64,000 nucleotides of DNA, from contig CM069875.1 in the NCBI GenBank assembly GCA_036172665.1, positions 25,265,806 through 25,329,805 of the forward strand, in the 5' to 3' direction. The notes under the pieces are model-generated. The model was not told the origin of the DNA, ran no database searches, and saw only the letters and a list, made by a program, of their open reading frames with translations. Below, in pieces: positions 1 through 13,135 of the stretch; positions within the stretch are counted from its first letter, which is position 1; every line of letters starts with the position of its first letter. The position numbers and the translations under genes were made by a program. This DNA comes from Prosopocoilus inquinatus (taxonomy: Eukaryota > Arthropoda > Insecta > Coleoptera > Lucanidae).

Positions 1-364
1 CGCCACTGTTCGAACGTATGTTCCTCATTGGTGAGTGCTCCCGCTATCATCGTCGAGAAGTAACCGCATAATGATGAGAACGTGTTTGCCAGGCCGAATA
101 TTGTTCCAGAGTAGTTCGGAGCAATGTCGAGGCCGTTAGCCAAGTATCCAGCGGTCACAGCGCCATTGAAGAACAACGAGCAAGTGAAAATGGTCACGGA
201 TACATCTGGATTTTCTCCAAAAATCGCTTCGAACACCATCAGAATGGCCGGAACGGAGATGGCCAAGGTCGTGAAGAATTTTCGGATGAACGTCGTCGTG
301 TATTTACCAGATCTTCTTAACCTATCGGCGAAGTAACTTGCTATGTTGGCCATTACGTATTTTC
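1..364 (-). CDS. SLC17-like MFS anion/phosphate cotransporter, exon 3 (partial, runs off left edge)
   Basis: This exon follows the main exon at 9993-10907. Its minus-strand acceptor is TTCCAG at 370-365, and the first two bases complete a glycine codon split by a phase-1 intron. About 121 codons are open to the window edge. The translation starts GKYVMANIASYFADRLRRSG and later reads NGLDIAPNYSGTIFGLANT, the block typical of the tenth to eleventh membrane segments of SLC17 transporters. The exon ends at EEHTFEQWR, where the family continues with the last one or two helices and a short cytoplasmic tail, so about 50 residues are probably outside the window. Seen: splice site, frame, motifs. Known of the family: 12-helix sodium- or proton-coupled organic-anion or phosphate transport. 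The substrate cannot be told here. Confidence 0.93.
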
Positions 365-1971
365 CTGGAAAAGAAAATTATATCATAAAAAACTTCGTTA
401 AAACACACATTTGAAATTTGATCTGCTATGAAAATAATTTCGTTTTAGTATTTGAAATATACAGTATGTCCGTTCTCAAAGTCGAACATAGGAATTTAAC
501 ATAACATCAAACGTTTTTGGTAATTGTTGCTCACCAATTTAACTTTGAACAGAAAAACTACTAGTCCAAACAGAAAAAGAAACTTATTGCGAATCAAATG
601 ACACTAGTAACAAGACTAACAATACTATTGGATTGATACTTTTTAAACAAGATTAACCTTAATTTTGAAATAAAATTCGATAGTACTTGTCAAATTTGTC
701 AGTCAGTAAGTAAAAATTAAAAAATTATGTTAAGCTTTTATTACTTAATACTACATGTTTTACTACAGAAATAATGGCCAAAAGCGTATACATGCCCGTA
801 TTCGATTTTGAGAGTGGACACCCGATATAATTTTACTACTTCTGTCATAATTTCAAAAAATGTATCAGATGAAAAGATTTTTGATAAAAATTGTAGGAGC
901 AGTTTTGCTCAAATAAACTGTAAAAAAATTAAAACACAATTGCCATTCATGGTGTTAAATGCATCATGGGTTTCTGACTCGCAAGTCTAATAATAATTAT
1001 CGCCATTAAAAGTTGCATTAGATGAATTATCACGGAGACTTGATAATTTGAGTATACTGATGTAATTCAAACGATAAGATTACAATTAGTTCCGTAGTTC
1101 ATAGTAATTTTACCAATTTTCATATTAAATTATTTTTTTCAGAAAACGCGAGTCACTTTTGCGAAAGTAGGAGAGAAGAATTATTAGAAAAAAGAAAATA
1201 AATGTTCATTTCCTCTGATTCCGTACTGGATCCTACAAAAATAGGAAACCTAACAAATTATGAATCTGTATGTATTTCTCGGCTTCCGGTTTGGGACCAC
1301 ATTAATCTTATTCTTTTTATTGATTAAACTGCATTTTAACGTAATTGAAAGTCGTAAAAGCCGTAATACTCTTAATATATTATTACATTTATAAACATAT
1401 TATCATATTGTCATTTATAACTCGTAATAATCGTAACAATTTCACAATCGGGTCCCGTATTTTTAAAGGTTTAAAATTATTAGTCATATTGTTCGCGAAA
1501 ATGAATAACGTCCATTATACGCGATCCACGAACACTACTTGGAACATGAAATTAACAAATGAAAAACGTAACTGAGAAACTGTATTAATAATCTTATGAT
1601 ATAATAAGCCAGAGATAAAATTAATAATAAAATTTTATTGGTTCTAATAATTATGAAGAGTGGTCGGCGGCATCATACACTTTCTCTTTTTCTTGTATCG
1701 GAACAATAAATTTATTTATGAGCGCAAGTTAAATCCCAGTTATTAATTGCTTTTCAAAAAATTAAATAACATCTCTGTAGTTTAAACTTTGATTGTATGT
1801 CATATAAATATTTTATGACCTATACGTCTACGATGTTGCCATATTGTCATAATCACAATAGCAATAGAAATAGAATTTTCTATTACAGAAAAATGTTACG
1901 ATAGGTATTCGAAGAAAAATAAATGCGAATTATTTCTTAATTTTCCACATGAAGATAATTTTAGTAATTAA

Positions 1972-2181
1972 CAGGGAAAAGAATTCGGCCCACTTGTTCC
2001 ACAAATAGTGCGAAAATTTATTATTTAGACTGCATTAGTCCCGCCCGTCCCGGTAATTTCTGCGAATTTCGAACACCCGCACTGCATTCCTTCCCCTCCT
2101 AGTTAATAGCATTTTGATGCATTGAAGCCGCGGAAAGAGTAAAAAGTTTCCAACTATAAGTGGACCAAATTCTTTTCCTTG
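1972..2181. mobile_element. Non-autonomous hAT-type MITE, copy 1
   Basis: The 210-bp element starts CAGGGAAAAGAATTCGG and ends in an imperfect reverse complement (CCAAATTCTTTTCCTTG). It is flanked by an exact 8-bp duplication, GTAATTAA, at 1964-1971 and 2182-2189. An 8-bp duplication with CAGGG termini is characteristic of hAT transposition. A related copy with its own duplication lies at 43857-44088. No coding capacity. Confidence 0.88.
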
Positions 2182-2302
2182 GTAATTAACTTATTCCAGA
2201 AACAAATCGTAGGGGGGCGTAAGTGATATACTGGGTGTAACTTAATGATTGCTTCTAGTGCCACGTACCACAACTACCTTGAATCTTATCACTCTCTACG
2301 TA

Positions 2303-2646
2303 CAGGGTGATTTATTAGCTCACCAACAAGCTTTGCCATAATCATAATCAATTAAAAAAATGAAATGAATAAATTGATGTTTCAAAATCACTTAAATATA
2401 TATAACTTGCTCCAAATTCAAAATCATGTAAATAAATAATTATAATAAATGCTCAAAATGTTCTCCTCTCCCTTCAATTTATTTTTCGCAACGACGAACT
2501 AAACAGTTTTTCTTTCAAACCAAAAGATTTTATTGATTTCTAATTTGAGTAGCAGCATTTTGTTTTTAGAAAAAAAGAAAACAATAAAATCGGATATAGG
2601 ATATCTTTTTCTTCTTAAAATTATATGAGCTAATAAATCACCCTTG
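2303..2646. mobile_element. ACAGGGTG-type MITE with 19-bp inverted termini
   Basis: The left end, CAGGGTGATTTATTAGCTCA after TA, is matched in reverse complement at 2625-2643. The element is about 344 bp, AT-rich and noncoding. The left flank is TA; the right flank has diverged, so the exact right border is uncertain. It belongs to the ACAGGGTG-ended group seen many times in this window. Confidence 0.7.
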
Positions 2647-3826
2647 GATATCAAGAACGAAGTATTTTTTGCTACATACTCGGAACTTTTTAATTTAGAA
2701 TTAGTCTAGAAATCATTCTTTCATTCAAATCATCTTTTGCTACATACTGTTCATACATCTGAATTATTTCGTTGTGGTAAATATGAAGCATGAAATTCCT
2801 CATAATTTATGGCGCGAAACAGAAATCATATTAGAGTGTTATACGTTTCCTTACTCTAAAGTATGCAAGTCATAATTTGTTCGAAATTAAAACATTTCCT
2901 ATTCGTATAAACGATTATTTATAGAAACTTACTAAATTTCCTTACATTTAAAATTTACAATTGTATTACAAATTTACTTATATTTTTTAAATAAACAGCT
3001 TTCTTTAACTTGTAGCGATTAAATACGATATTTTCGTAATGAAATCATATCAAACTAGTAATTGAATTGCCACATATTCAAGGATAATCTTTATTTCATG
3101 TTACTTTTATTTTTGGATTTTATTGCACTGAATGGTTAAATAGTCGTAACCGCCTATAAATTAAATTTCTATTAAGACGATTTGTAGAGCATATATTTTA
3201 ATTTTTATTTTCGGGCTCATATAATTTTATTACCGAAACAATTTTTAATTAATATTACGTTCTAAAGGAGGCTACATATACAGAGTGTCCCCTAAACGCA
3301 TTTAAAACTTCAGCTAGCCTTATTATATTCATGGTTGAAATACCAACTTTATTAATGCGAACTTCTCATCGGTGATAGTTTCCTCACACGAAGCAATTTT
3401 AATAATCTGAGACTTAAAACATTGCAACAACTTATTTAATAAATCTGAATCAATCGTACTAAATATTTATTTTATACAAAATTTATACCTTCCAGAATGC
3501 ATTAAACAAGTCGTTTGGTTGTCCCTTATCGGTTACTTTGACAAATGTTTGACAATTAAAAGATGATCGATACAATGCACGAACCTAGATAATTTTAAAA
3601 TCCGTGACTACCCTTGAACAAAATAATTTTTGAATTGTGAAGTATATAGGGGACTTTTATGCAGTTAATAAAATTACTGGTGTTTATTCGTACACTTTGC
3701 AAATCAATATACACATTGAAGGCTTGAACTTTAGCCAGTATCATCAAGGAGCATATTCGTAACGTGTTTGTTTGCTTGCTTGCGATGTAGGTGAGCAAGC
3801 GCTATTCGCACAATGATACTACTGTA

Positions 3827-4755
3827 CTGTATAATCCGAACATGTTCTAATCCGAACATCCAGTAATCCGAACAGCGGAGATTCGGGAGCCATAATCAGA
3901 ATAACGCTTTCTTAATTGGAACAGCGAATATATTCTGCTAGAAATACCTTAGTTTCAAGTTTTCTAAGATATGCCCTGTTTATTTATACTGTTTCTTGTT
4001 CATCAGAATTTTGACCACTAGCCTTGGATTCATAAGATAACAGTGGCACAAAGTAGCGGCCGTAAATTGGCAGTGAATGACGTCAAAGAAAATTAAATTT
4101 TCAAATAAGAAAAATTGAAGGAATTCTTGTAATTATTTAAAATAAAGGAACTCAATCAATTTAGAAATTAGGGAGAAACAGAGTGAGAGATGCGTCCAAG
4201 CTTGAGGAACTCCAGACGAACACATGTTTCGTAGTTTGAACTGTTGTATTAAAAAGATTTCGGCGTACACCCCGTAAGCAACTGCACGGGATTCCAAAAA
4301 CATACAGCCAAATTTACATTCCTTACACAAAAGATCTAATCACATTAAGCACATATGGGTTGCTAGAAATGTCAGCGTCATGTTAGAAAATGTATTTGTT
4401 AGACGATTGGAATCCTTGTTTTTATGAATCTTCAGTTTCCAAATGTAAATGATGTGTCAAAATTGGACTATTATGGAATATGTAAAAGATACAGATCGTG
4501 GGTTTTCTTTTTGGTTACTTTACGTCAATGTACGTAATTTTTTCAGTATTACGTGACGCCATTTCTCAATTTCTCATTGGCGGTCATATGATGACCGCTA
4601 CATTATGGTACCGCCTAGGAAACCAAAGCTTTATTGGCTGTGAGTTCAGTTTGGATTGAAATTTATATTTTCTGTCTTTTGTTCGATAATCCGAACATTT
4701 CGAAAATCCGAATCAACCAGTGCAATTATTAGTTCGGATTAAAGAGGTTGTACTG
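3827..4755. mobile_element. pogo/Tigger-like remnant
   Basis: The right end reads TTCGGATTAAAGAGGTTGTACTG followed by TA, the outward terminus of pogo-type elements. The left end, after TA, has CTGTATAATCCGAAC and repeated AATCCGAACA words. A related element with clearer ends lies at 40250-41045. No intact transposase is recognisable between the ends. The left terminus is decayed and its exact base uncertain. Confidence 0.55.
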
Positions 4756-5272
4756 TATTGGCTAATGTAAATGGTATTCTGCAATTGTAAACATGGCAAA
4801 ATAAAGACTTACTCAACAATTTAGAGCCCTTCTACCTTTTTCAGTAATATTTTAAATTGCAAGAGAGGTAGACCCAAACTCATTTTTGCAAATTGCACAC
4901 CTTATAAACAATGCCGTTTTCGAAATTTTGGCAAAAGAAGAAAATTTGTTCCCATATTTTATGGACATTATTATTACAATTACAATGTTACATTGACAAA
5001 ATTTTCGATTTTTTTAACACTAAATTTTTGGTCTTTCTTAAAAATCTAATTATTTTCAGCGGAAACAAATAGGAATTTTTGCGCTTTGTCTCTCTTTAAC
5101 ATGTAAAGGAATTTAATAAAATAAGACAATCATCAACACCTGAGGGATCGATGTCCTATTGAGGATCTTCAGTTTAGAAGAGCAGACTGCATTAATTCTA
5201 TGTTTTGGAATAAATACTGCTTCTTTTCACTTTGTTTTTAAATTTAAATATTGTTTTATTATAGATAATATA

Positions 5273-5600
5273 CAGGGTGTTATCAAAAATGTTGGCAATA
5301 ATTATACCACGTATAGACGGCGTGAAACTATTACGATTTAACCTAATTTATTCAGTTAATGTTTTTAAGGCATGTTAGAGCTTTACGAAATTTAGAGTTT
5401 CTGCAGCAATATAATTTCTAGACCTAATTATCTCGGAAACGGTTAATCTGACGAAGATCGAACTTAGTACATTTCTGGTCCAATTTTGTTCGAACTTTTC
5501 ATTTCTTGTTTCAGTATAAAATGTGACAATAAAAAAATTATTTTTAGGTTAAATTGTAATATTTTGATGTCGTCTATACGTAATATAATTATTCCCGTCT
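5273..5600. mobile_element. ACAGGGTG-type inverted-repeat element
   Basis: After TA the left end reads CAGGGTGTTATC. The segment 5291-5352, including ACGTATAGACG and TTTAACCTAA, recurs as an inverted complement at about 5538-5600. The right terminus is degraded. No coding sequence. Confidence 0.55.
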
Positions 5601-6410
5601 TATTCTTATCTTATTTCTGAATTGATTCTATCTTAATAGAATCCGTCTTTTGTTTTTGTTTGTCTTGATCAGTCTCGAACTTTCAATTGGATATTTCAAT
5701 AAAGTTGATGCATTTTTCTATTTATTGAAACCTGCCTATTTATTTCATAAAATTAATTAAATAAGAATTTGCAAGCCTGAAAAGGAATAGAAATTCTTTG
5801 ACCAAATTTACAATTTTATTTGTTTGAAATTTAATGTTATTTGCACATTTTTCAATAATTTAATTTTCTTTTCTTCGATTATCAACAAACGAGACCTCGT
5901 TATACTCGTTTTAGAAATCTGTTAAACAAACTCCGAAATATTTCCGCTTTGAAACCGGTTGGATCGGCCGCTCTACACAAGCGTTCTGAAATAATATTTA
6001 ATATCCATTAAAAAAAATCGAGTAAGATCACAGTACATACATTTTGCTATAGCTGAAGCAGAATATAAGTCTGTAAATGGCGCCGTGTTTTATAATTTCC
6101 TTCGTGTTCTACGTCATCGGAATAATAATTGAGTTGAATAATTTACTTGCAAAAACAAGCCAGCCACTAACAGCCAATGCAAATAAATGTGAATACCAAA
6201 TCGTCTGCAAGTTAAACTTGCAATGTTTCCAAGATGCTGTTTGTTCAACTGATCTTTGAAAAATTGAGAACAGTCGAAGAAATCTGTTCTATTTTTGGAA
6301 TTTCATTGAAGAAGGGGAATATAAAGCCCAGACTAAAATAGCAACTTATCTTGGATTGTTTTTATTTGTGGTACGCCTTTTTTTTAACGTTATCGTAAAA
6401 TATGCAAATC

Positions 6411-6464
6411 ACTGTGTGTCAACTTATCGTTACATTGTGTAACGCGATAAGTTGGCACACGCAA
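6411..6464. repeat. Short hairpin (about 22-bp arms)
   Basis: TGTGTGTCAACTTATCG at 6413 onward is complementary to CGATAAGTTGGCACACG ending at 6461, with a TTG-centred loop and a few mismatches. It can form a cruciform or an RNA stem. No terminal duplication identifies it as a transposon. Confidence 0.55.
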
Positions 6465-9163
6465 CTGATGATTACAGTTTCAAAACATTATTATGAAAGA
6501 ATGCGAAAATAACTGTGCATTTGTTTATAAAAAAAGGGACAATGAACGAAAGTTCATTCGGAAAATTTAAAGGTAATTTAAAAAAAAGCTGATTTTCATC
6601 TTTATTTTGTATTCTTTTATGTTGTACATAGCGTGACGTTATTGATGACTTTCAATGCTGACGTTCATGACTTAAAACATCGATAATGGCACGTTATGTG
6701 TAATATAAAATAATACATAATATAACATAAGGGTGTCTGCACAACCTCGTTGAAAACCCTATCTATCATTTACGCAATCTTTATTTTATCATCGATTACA
6801 AGGGCTTTAAAAACGATTTGCCTGTTGTTCGAAGAAATGTCATTTAAGAGTAGTTTTGCTTATAACACAACGAATTTCGAGCAATGAAACTTGCTTTAAT
6901 TATTCAATTAAGCATACTCCATAAAATAAACAGGCTATTGTTCCATTGACTTTGTTCGGTTGTTCATTGTTCAGAAATTCTTTTGGTTTCGTCATTCGCC
7001 GTAAGCCGTTTTTAAAAAGAGAAATCTCAGTGTGGGGCTTAATAATATAATAAAATTGAAAAACAGATCAAATTGTTAAGTATTTCCTGTAGTAAATTAT
7101 TCAATTGTGGCGGCATTACTATTTTTGAATATCTTTTTGTTTTAACTGTTGAATAGCGAAAATACTTAAAATACATTACATGTACTATCTCGCTCAATAA
7201 AAATGGCATTCCTGCATGTAAACCCACCCTTATGAATATCAGCGGCTGGAATTTAAAATATTACGCAGCCGTCCTCCCTTAATTGCAAAAAAAGCCACGA
7301 AATTGCCGAGTAGTATCATTTTAAGCGAGGATAATAGTTTACATATACTTAAACTTTGTTTAAATCAAAACTTAATTGCGTTGTTATTATTAGGCAAACT
7401 CAGTTGATTACTATAACATAGATAACCGGAGATTGAAATTTATGAAATTCTCTTTCCATGTGTTTTAAGAGCAAATATCGTATTACCAATGTTCTCAGTT
7501 TGCAACAACGATTGGTACAGGATCCTGAAATTTTATTTGTATGCAAGGGAATAAGCAATTCGTTTAATTCAAAAATGTTTTTGTGTTTTTTAATAATTTA
7601 TAATGATACTCAAATGAAAGCGAATCAAAAGGTATATTAAAGAGATACTGCGTCAAAAATGCCGTGATGAATCCAGACGGTACTTTTAGTACACCTTTTG
7701 GCTCATTTTATATTAACAACCTAATATATCCACGTGTAAGAAAAAAAACTGGGCTCTCATATGGATTTTTTTTATTTTTCCAATTTAAAAAGTTGAATAA
7801 TTAATCGGCAATGGTAAAGAATCTATTCCGAGGGCTTCATTAAAAATAAATAAATAAATTAGTCATTTATCGGATTGAATTTATTTGTGGTAGATTTTTT
7901 TAAGGTGTTATAACATAGGTCTTTTAAGCCGTTATCACGCTGTCAATATTTTAATCAACATATCCATCAATAATTAATAAATATGGTTCTATGACAGTGG
8001 AAACAATTACGTGTTTGTCAAATTCTTATCAACATGTATTGATATTGATAATGTGATATAAGTTATTTAGATTTTTAAGTCATATATATGTATATTATTT
8101 TGATGGGAATGTTGAACAAAATATTGACAGTGGGATATCGGCTTTAAATATATGTACCACAAGGTTGGTAGAGCTATGTATTAGAAAGTTGCTTAATTCA
8201 GAATGGAGGGTTTGGGTACGTAACTCATTACGTCACGTCATTTGATAAATTCCATTGGACATATTAATCAGGTTTTTGCATTATTTGATCAACAGGACCA
8301 CAGTGAATTAAATTAAGCTTTAAGAGATATATTAAAAGTTACTCTATTTACTTCAATGCGACGAATAGAAGTTTCATGCGACGTCACCAGTTACTTTTGC
8401 AAAAATCATCAAACTACTATTAAATGGGAACGAGGCAACCTGCTATGCAATGTCAGATTTACCAACCTTGATGTACCATACTTTTTCTGCTTTTTCCAAT
8501 TTCGTTTTGTTTGTTTCTTTATTCTTACTACACATATACTCTGATACGTGTATCTAGTTTACTTTCATGAAGAGTGATGTCGATATGTTGGCGAAATTTC
8601 ACCCACAGATAATACTGGTTCACACGTGTGTGAAACAGCTATAATCACTTCACCAGCGGTCATTCACTGTTCAACAATCATTTTCGTTTTATTATCATAT
8701 GAAAATTCATTTAGATATCTAACTGTCGAATAAAACATTACTACACGCAATCAACCAAAGTTTAAAAGCGTACATTTCTGATTAAAACAATTAATTGCTA
8801 CGTGTTATCTCGGAATGGGAACAAGTAAAATGTGCACTGCATCCTATCGTTTGAATTGAAGTAGATAAAAAAATGCCTTCGTTTAAAAATTATTTGGTGC
8901 AGTTAAAAGAGGATGACAGAGTGTGATCAAGCGCATTAAAGCTCTGCGTAGAGAGCCTCATGGCGCTGCTTGTAAATATAGTAGTCTGAATGTTTCTACT
9001 TCATTGTTTTCCGAGGCTTCAAATCGCTTGTATGTAAAGTTAGCAAAGGTCCTTGATCAATTGTTGATCATATTACGGAATTACTTTTTTAAACTTCGAT
9101 TAATTCATTCCAGTTTCGTTTTCGTCTTACAAATATCGTCATTTCCGTTTCACTTAGATTTTA

Positions 9164-9324
9164 CAGTCTTTTCCTTTTGGTTTTCCTGTTTTGTCAATTA
9201 CGTTTTCCATTTTGTCAAATTACATTCCTAATTGATTACGACTTGACATTTCCGTATCTGGAAAATGATTTGACAAATAGTAAATCTTAATTGACAAAAG
9301 GGGAAAAACAAAAGAAAAACACTG
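9164..9324. mobile_element. Small CAGTCTTTT-ended MITE, copy 1
   Basis: The 161-bp inverted-repeat element starts CAGTCTTTTCC and ends in the imperfect complement (AAAGAAAAACACTG), with TTTTGTCAATTA inside both arms. A second copy at 18610-18762 has the same ends and internal words, which supports a repeat family. The flanking duplication is not clear in this copy. Confidence 0.6.
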
Positions 9325-9992
9325 GTATATCTCAAAAAAATTTCTGAAATCCTCATAGCACTGCATGATACTTTATTTATGTCCGTCATTTTGATACAAG
9401 CAATATGGTTTCTAAAAAACGATATGTTTACAGAAATCGCTTCCAAGCAGTAGATTTTCATAAAAATAGTTGTTATCAGAACAATCTGAGATCAGTCTGA
9501 GACTTATTGCTCTTTGCGAAACGTGAACATTTGCCTGAAATAGTATTTATTTCATTTCACTAGTGCTGCTTCTTTTCTGATAGATTCATACAATTCGCCT
9601 TTCTTTTCTTCAATATGCAATCTTAAATTTTATAGATTATAAGTATTTTCCGCTCACGACTTTTTTTGCATTCTGGTAGGCCATGTTTTTTCTCTTCGAC
9701 GGGTTATCTGGGTTTATTAGAGGTCAAAGTTAGACATTTAAAAGATCATGGATTACCAATTTTCCTCCGAAACAATCATGAAATACTAACCTAATTTTCT
9801 GACGTCCATAATTTTTAGTGACACCAATAAAAACAAGGTGATACCAATAAAAACAACCGCGTAATATGGCCTAGTCTCACGAAGAAACCGAGTGAACGGA
9901 TAATACAAATATTCCAAATTAAAGGAAGGCATGATATGACTTGGTTTTAGTGATGTTTTTTAGAAGAAAAAATAAAAGAATAAAAAACTTAC

Positions 9993-10907
9993 CTAAATAC
10001 GGTAGACTAGAAAGAAGGCCATTCTTTTTGACATTAAAGTGTAATACTTCCTTCATGAAGGTTGGAAGTTGGTTGACGACGGTGAAGTATCCATAGATAG
10101 AGGAACCGTGAGTGATGATGATAGCCCAGACGGGAAGGGAAGTGAGGATGGAAACCCATGGGACGGTCTTAGGTTTTTGGCCGACGGAACCTTCCGCGAT
10201 CTTGCTTTCGATTTCGTACTTCTCCGCGGCACTTATCCGAGGATGATCAGCTGGTGAGTCGTAAACTAAAAAGAACCAGGAAACAGACCAAACCAAACCT
10301 ACAGCCCCTGTTATGTAGAACACGCTAGCCCAACCTAGCGTGTCGATGAGAAAACCGCATACCGGCATAGTAATAGCCGCTCCCAGCGCAGACGCCATCA
10401 TGTTGGCGATAAATTTGGACCGTTCCATTGGAGGAATCCATTTAGCAGCCATGGGGGGAATTGCCGGCCAGGTAGCGCCCAGGAAGAACCCCAGTACGCC
10501 CCGGAGCGCGACTACGACATACAAATGTAAATAGCAGGCCAACGGAGTAAGCAGCGTCAGTACGCTTGCGAACAACATTCCCCCGCCGAAAATCTTTCTA
10601 GCGCCCACAATTTCGGCCATTCTTCCACCAGGAAGCTCTGTTAGAATATACCCCCAAAAGAAACTGCCCAACATTAAATTTTGATCGTATTTGTTCCACT
10701 GGAACTTGGTCGATTGGTCATCCTCGTAGGCAATCGGGGTCACGTTGCCATTTTCTACGCCATGGCCGTTTGTGATGGTGCCGTTTGATGACTCGTTGTC
10801 CACCACCATCGCTGTAATTGCTATCGTTAGGTTCACGCGCAACATGTAGTTGAACATGAACCCTAATATCACCATTAAATTCAGTACCTGACGACATGTT
10901 ATTTTAT
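9993..10907 (-). CDS. SLC17-like MFS anion/phosphate cotransporter, exon 2 (main exon)
   Basis: This 915-bp exon is bounded by CAG at 10910-10908 (minus acceptor) and GTAAGT at 9992-9987 (donor), and it is open throughout. Spliced to exon 1 it encodes about residues 12-317. Helix 1 contains NYMLRVNLTIAI. It is followed by a luminal/extracellular loop with three N-glycosylation sequons (N49-E-S, N53-G-T, N66-V-T). Next comes the MFS signature FFWGYILTELPGGR (about 94-107), then R in ALRGVLGFFLG, KWIPPMERS, GWASVFYITGA, the cytoplasmic loop VYDSPADHPRIS, VPWVSILTSLPVWAI and KKNGLLSSLPYLG. The order and spacing match SLC17 (sialin, vesicular glutamate and insect inorganic-phosphate cotransporter-like) proteins. 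The polytopic protein should sit in the plasma or a vesicle membrane. No frameshift or missing core motif is seen. A methionine at 10875 could start an exon-only model, but ten family-typical residues precede it. Confidence 0.95.
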
Positions 10908-11110
10908 CTGAAACAAAGAGAAAAAGAAATTTAAAATCAGTCTTTTAATTTCACGCAGCAAATGGGATGGAAGCAAAGGAAACATACTGTAGCAAATATG
11001 GTATAGACAACAATTTGGCGCCTTGCAAGTTGTACTGGTACTGGTACGTCTGTAAGAATTTACATAAGGGAAAAGTTTTTAGTATATTAAGTAGATGATA
11101 AGCTTCGACA

Positions 11111-11555
11111 TGCAACGACATTTTTCTCCACGAGTAAGTCCGTATACTTTTCTTGAGTTTCGTGCATTGAATGAAATACGATATTAAGTCAAGTCTTCAT
11201 TTTTTCTTGAGCGAAGGAAAGCTGACGGTGTGATTCTTATGTAGTGCAGGGTAGTTGCAAGGAGGCGAGGTAACCACAGAAGTTGATAAAAACAATTAAT
11301 ATTTGACTTAGTAGTCACTTCTTATGTGGATTCCGAGAGTTTAAAAAAGCATCTTAACTCATTTCGATTCTAAATTAACCTCCAAGTTCAATCTTCTTTA
11401 AATTCAATAATCTCTCCCAAGTTTGATACTTGAGAACGGAAAACAAACGCTTTCCCGCGTAGTGTTTTGTGTATTTAAACAGTTTCGAACAAAACTTGTT
11501 TTTTTTATATGTATGTAAAATCATTGTGATCTATAAATCACGGATTACGAGGAAA
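11111..11555 (+). repeat. Diverged direct duplication, copy 1
   Basis: Words shared in the same order with 12640-13135 include GCAACGACA, CTTTTCTTGAGTTTCG, ATTGAATGAAAT, TTCAATCTTCTTT, AAGTTTGATA, GCGTAGTGT and GTGTATTTAAAC. Neither copy has a protein. Divergence and indels show the duplication is old. Confidence 0.7.
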
Positions 11556-12639
11556 TTCCTTGTCTCTCTCCCTTTATCATTATATTTTCAAAAGATTTAT
11601 TTTGTAAACTATCTACAAGTTATAGTTTTCTATATTCTTTTCTTTCAATAGAAATAACCCATGGTCGTTACAGGCATTTAGCAACCAAAGGGGAAAATGT
11701 GAAATATAAAAATTTATGTATTTTTATAAAGCTATAGGAAACTTTAGAAATAGAATATCAAATTGTGTGCTGGTATGTTGACATGAATCTGTTAATACTG
11801 TTTCGCACTAAAAAAAACTGCCAATAAACAGATTTATGGATTTATCCCTAAATCTGGAAAATTACTGAGATAAAGCGTCCGACTTTCTGTCAATTAACAA
11901 CTCAAGAGAGGAGAGTCTAATGTAAACTGCTGTGTTTCACTTCGGCGCTAACTGTCTGTATAATACGCATCAGTCTTACAACCAAATGAACTTCCTTTAG
12001 GTGAAAATTGCACGTAGGAAAATAATATCGAGTAACTTAACCTAAAAATGTCTAGTTCGTCTAGGAAGTATCCGGAATTTTGATATTTCTACCATTTAAG
12101 AAGTGTAGTTATTTCTGTTAAAATATTTTCTAAAGAAAGAAATAAAAAAGTGATAACAGATGAATTTAACAATTTTAGACAAATAAAGAAAATTTGAGTC
12201 ATTATGTCGAATTTAAGAAAAGAAAAATTATAAAACATTTTCTCAGCAGAGGGATAAGCATTGATAAAAATGTTTCGGCCTAAAAATTTAAGAAAAATTA
12301 ATATTAAATAATTAATTAATTTTTGCATACAAGAAACACCAGGTAAACTGAGGATGCAAACAACACATAACACTTAAAACTAAGAAATTAAGCCAGAACT
12401 TAAATTTCTTACGAATAAATTAAAAGCTAGCTTCCTGCATACAGAATTGTTGGTTCTGATTTTCTCAGAACCAAATTTGGGACAATTGAATGTAAAATGG
12501 TACATTTCGAAATCAATTTTGATTGTAGATCAATTTGATCACATATCCAACAGAAACAATTAGAAAGAACTCCTGAGATTATACAGGTGTAATAAAAAAG
12601 CATTTAATTTCATTTTATATCAAGCTACAGGGTGAGAAA

Positions 12640-13135
12640 TGCAACGACAGTTTTACACTTTTCTTAAGTTTCGAGCATTGGATGAAATGCGATGTTGAAA
12701 AAAAATCTTTAGCTTTCATTTTTTAATGACCGAGTGGAAACCTGTCAATGCAATTCTCATTAGTCTTTTCGGAGCGCGTGGGAAGTTTTGAAAAAAAACA
12801 ACGCCAAGCGACATGATTACCCTATCTAGCAGTTGAAAATATGTAGGGTAGAAACGCGTCGCAGGTAAGCGGGGTGAAGTCGGGAGATAATTCATAAAAA
12901 CTTTGCTTAAAGAATAGCACGCGTCTTATCTAGTTCCAGGCGATACTAAATTAAACTCCAGATTCAATCTTCTTTTATTTAAATTTAGTAATTTTCCCCA
13001 AGTTTGATAATTGTGAGCGGAAGCAAAAGCTTTCCCTGCGTAGTGTATTTTGTTTGTGTATTTAAACCGTCTGCACAGAATTCTCATTTGTTTTTATATG
13101 AAGTTATTGTGCCTATTAAATAACGGATATGAGAA
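12640..13135 (+). repeat. Diverged direct duplication, copy 2
   Basis: This is the partner of 11111-11555, about 1.5 kb downstream and slightly longer because of indels. An ACAGGGTGAG word directly precedes it at 12628, so the two may be copies of one transposable element with ACAGGGTG ends rather than a local segmental duplication. Confidence 0.65.

Larger units (their letters stand above)
365..9992 (-). other. Intron 2 of the SLC17-like gene
   Basis: This is the 9.6 kb phase-1 intron between the GTAAGT donor at 9992 and the CAG acceptor ending at 365. It is AT-rich and holds a hAT-type MITE (1972-2181), an ACAGGGTG element (2303-2646), a pogo-like remnant (3827-4755), an inverted-repeat element (5273-5600), a hairpin (6411-6464) and another MITE (9164-9324). 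I see no coding exon in the rest. Confidence 0.85.

Noticed and set aside
124..336. 70-codon plus-strand frame at the left edge
   Set aside because: Antisense shadow of SLC17-like exon 3.
4133..4330. Minus-strand frame as pogo transposase remnant inside 3827-4755
   Set aside because: I could not align it to any pogo block; the translation lacks the helix-turn-helix or DDE motifs.
8923..9461. Open frames of 102 and 77 codons on opposite strands
   Set aside because: They run through the inverted-repeat MITE at 9164-9324, whose pyrimidine-rich arms create stop-free stretches. No protein signature.
10069..10534. Plus-strand frames opposite the SLC17-like exon 2
   Set aside because: Antisense shadows of the real coding exon; the minus-strand frame has the full transporter motif order.
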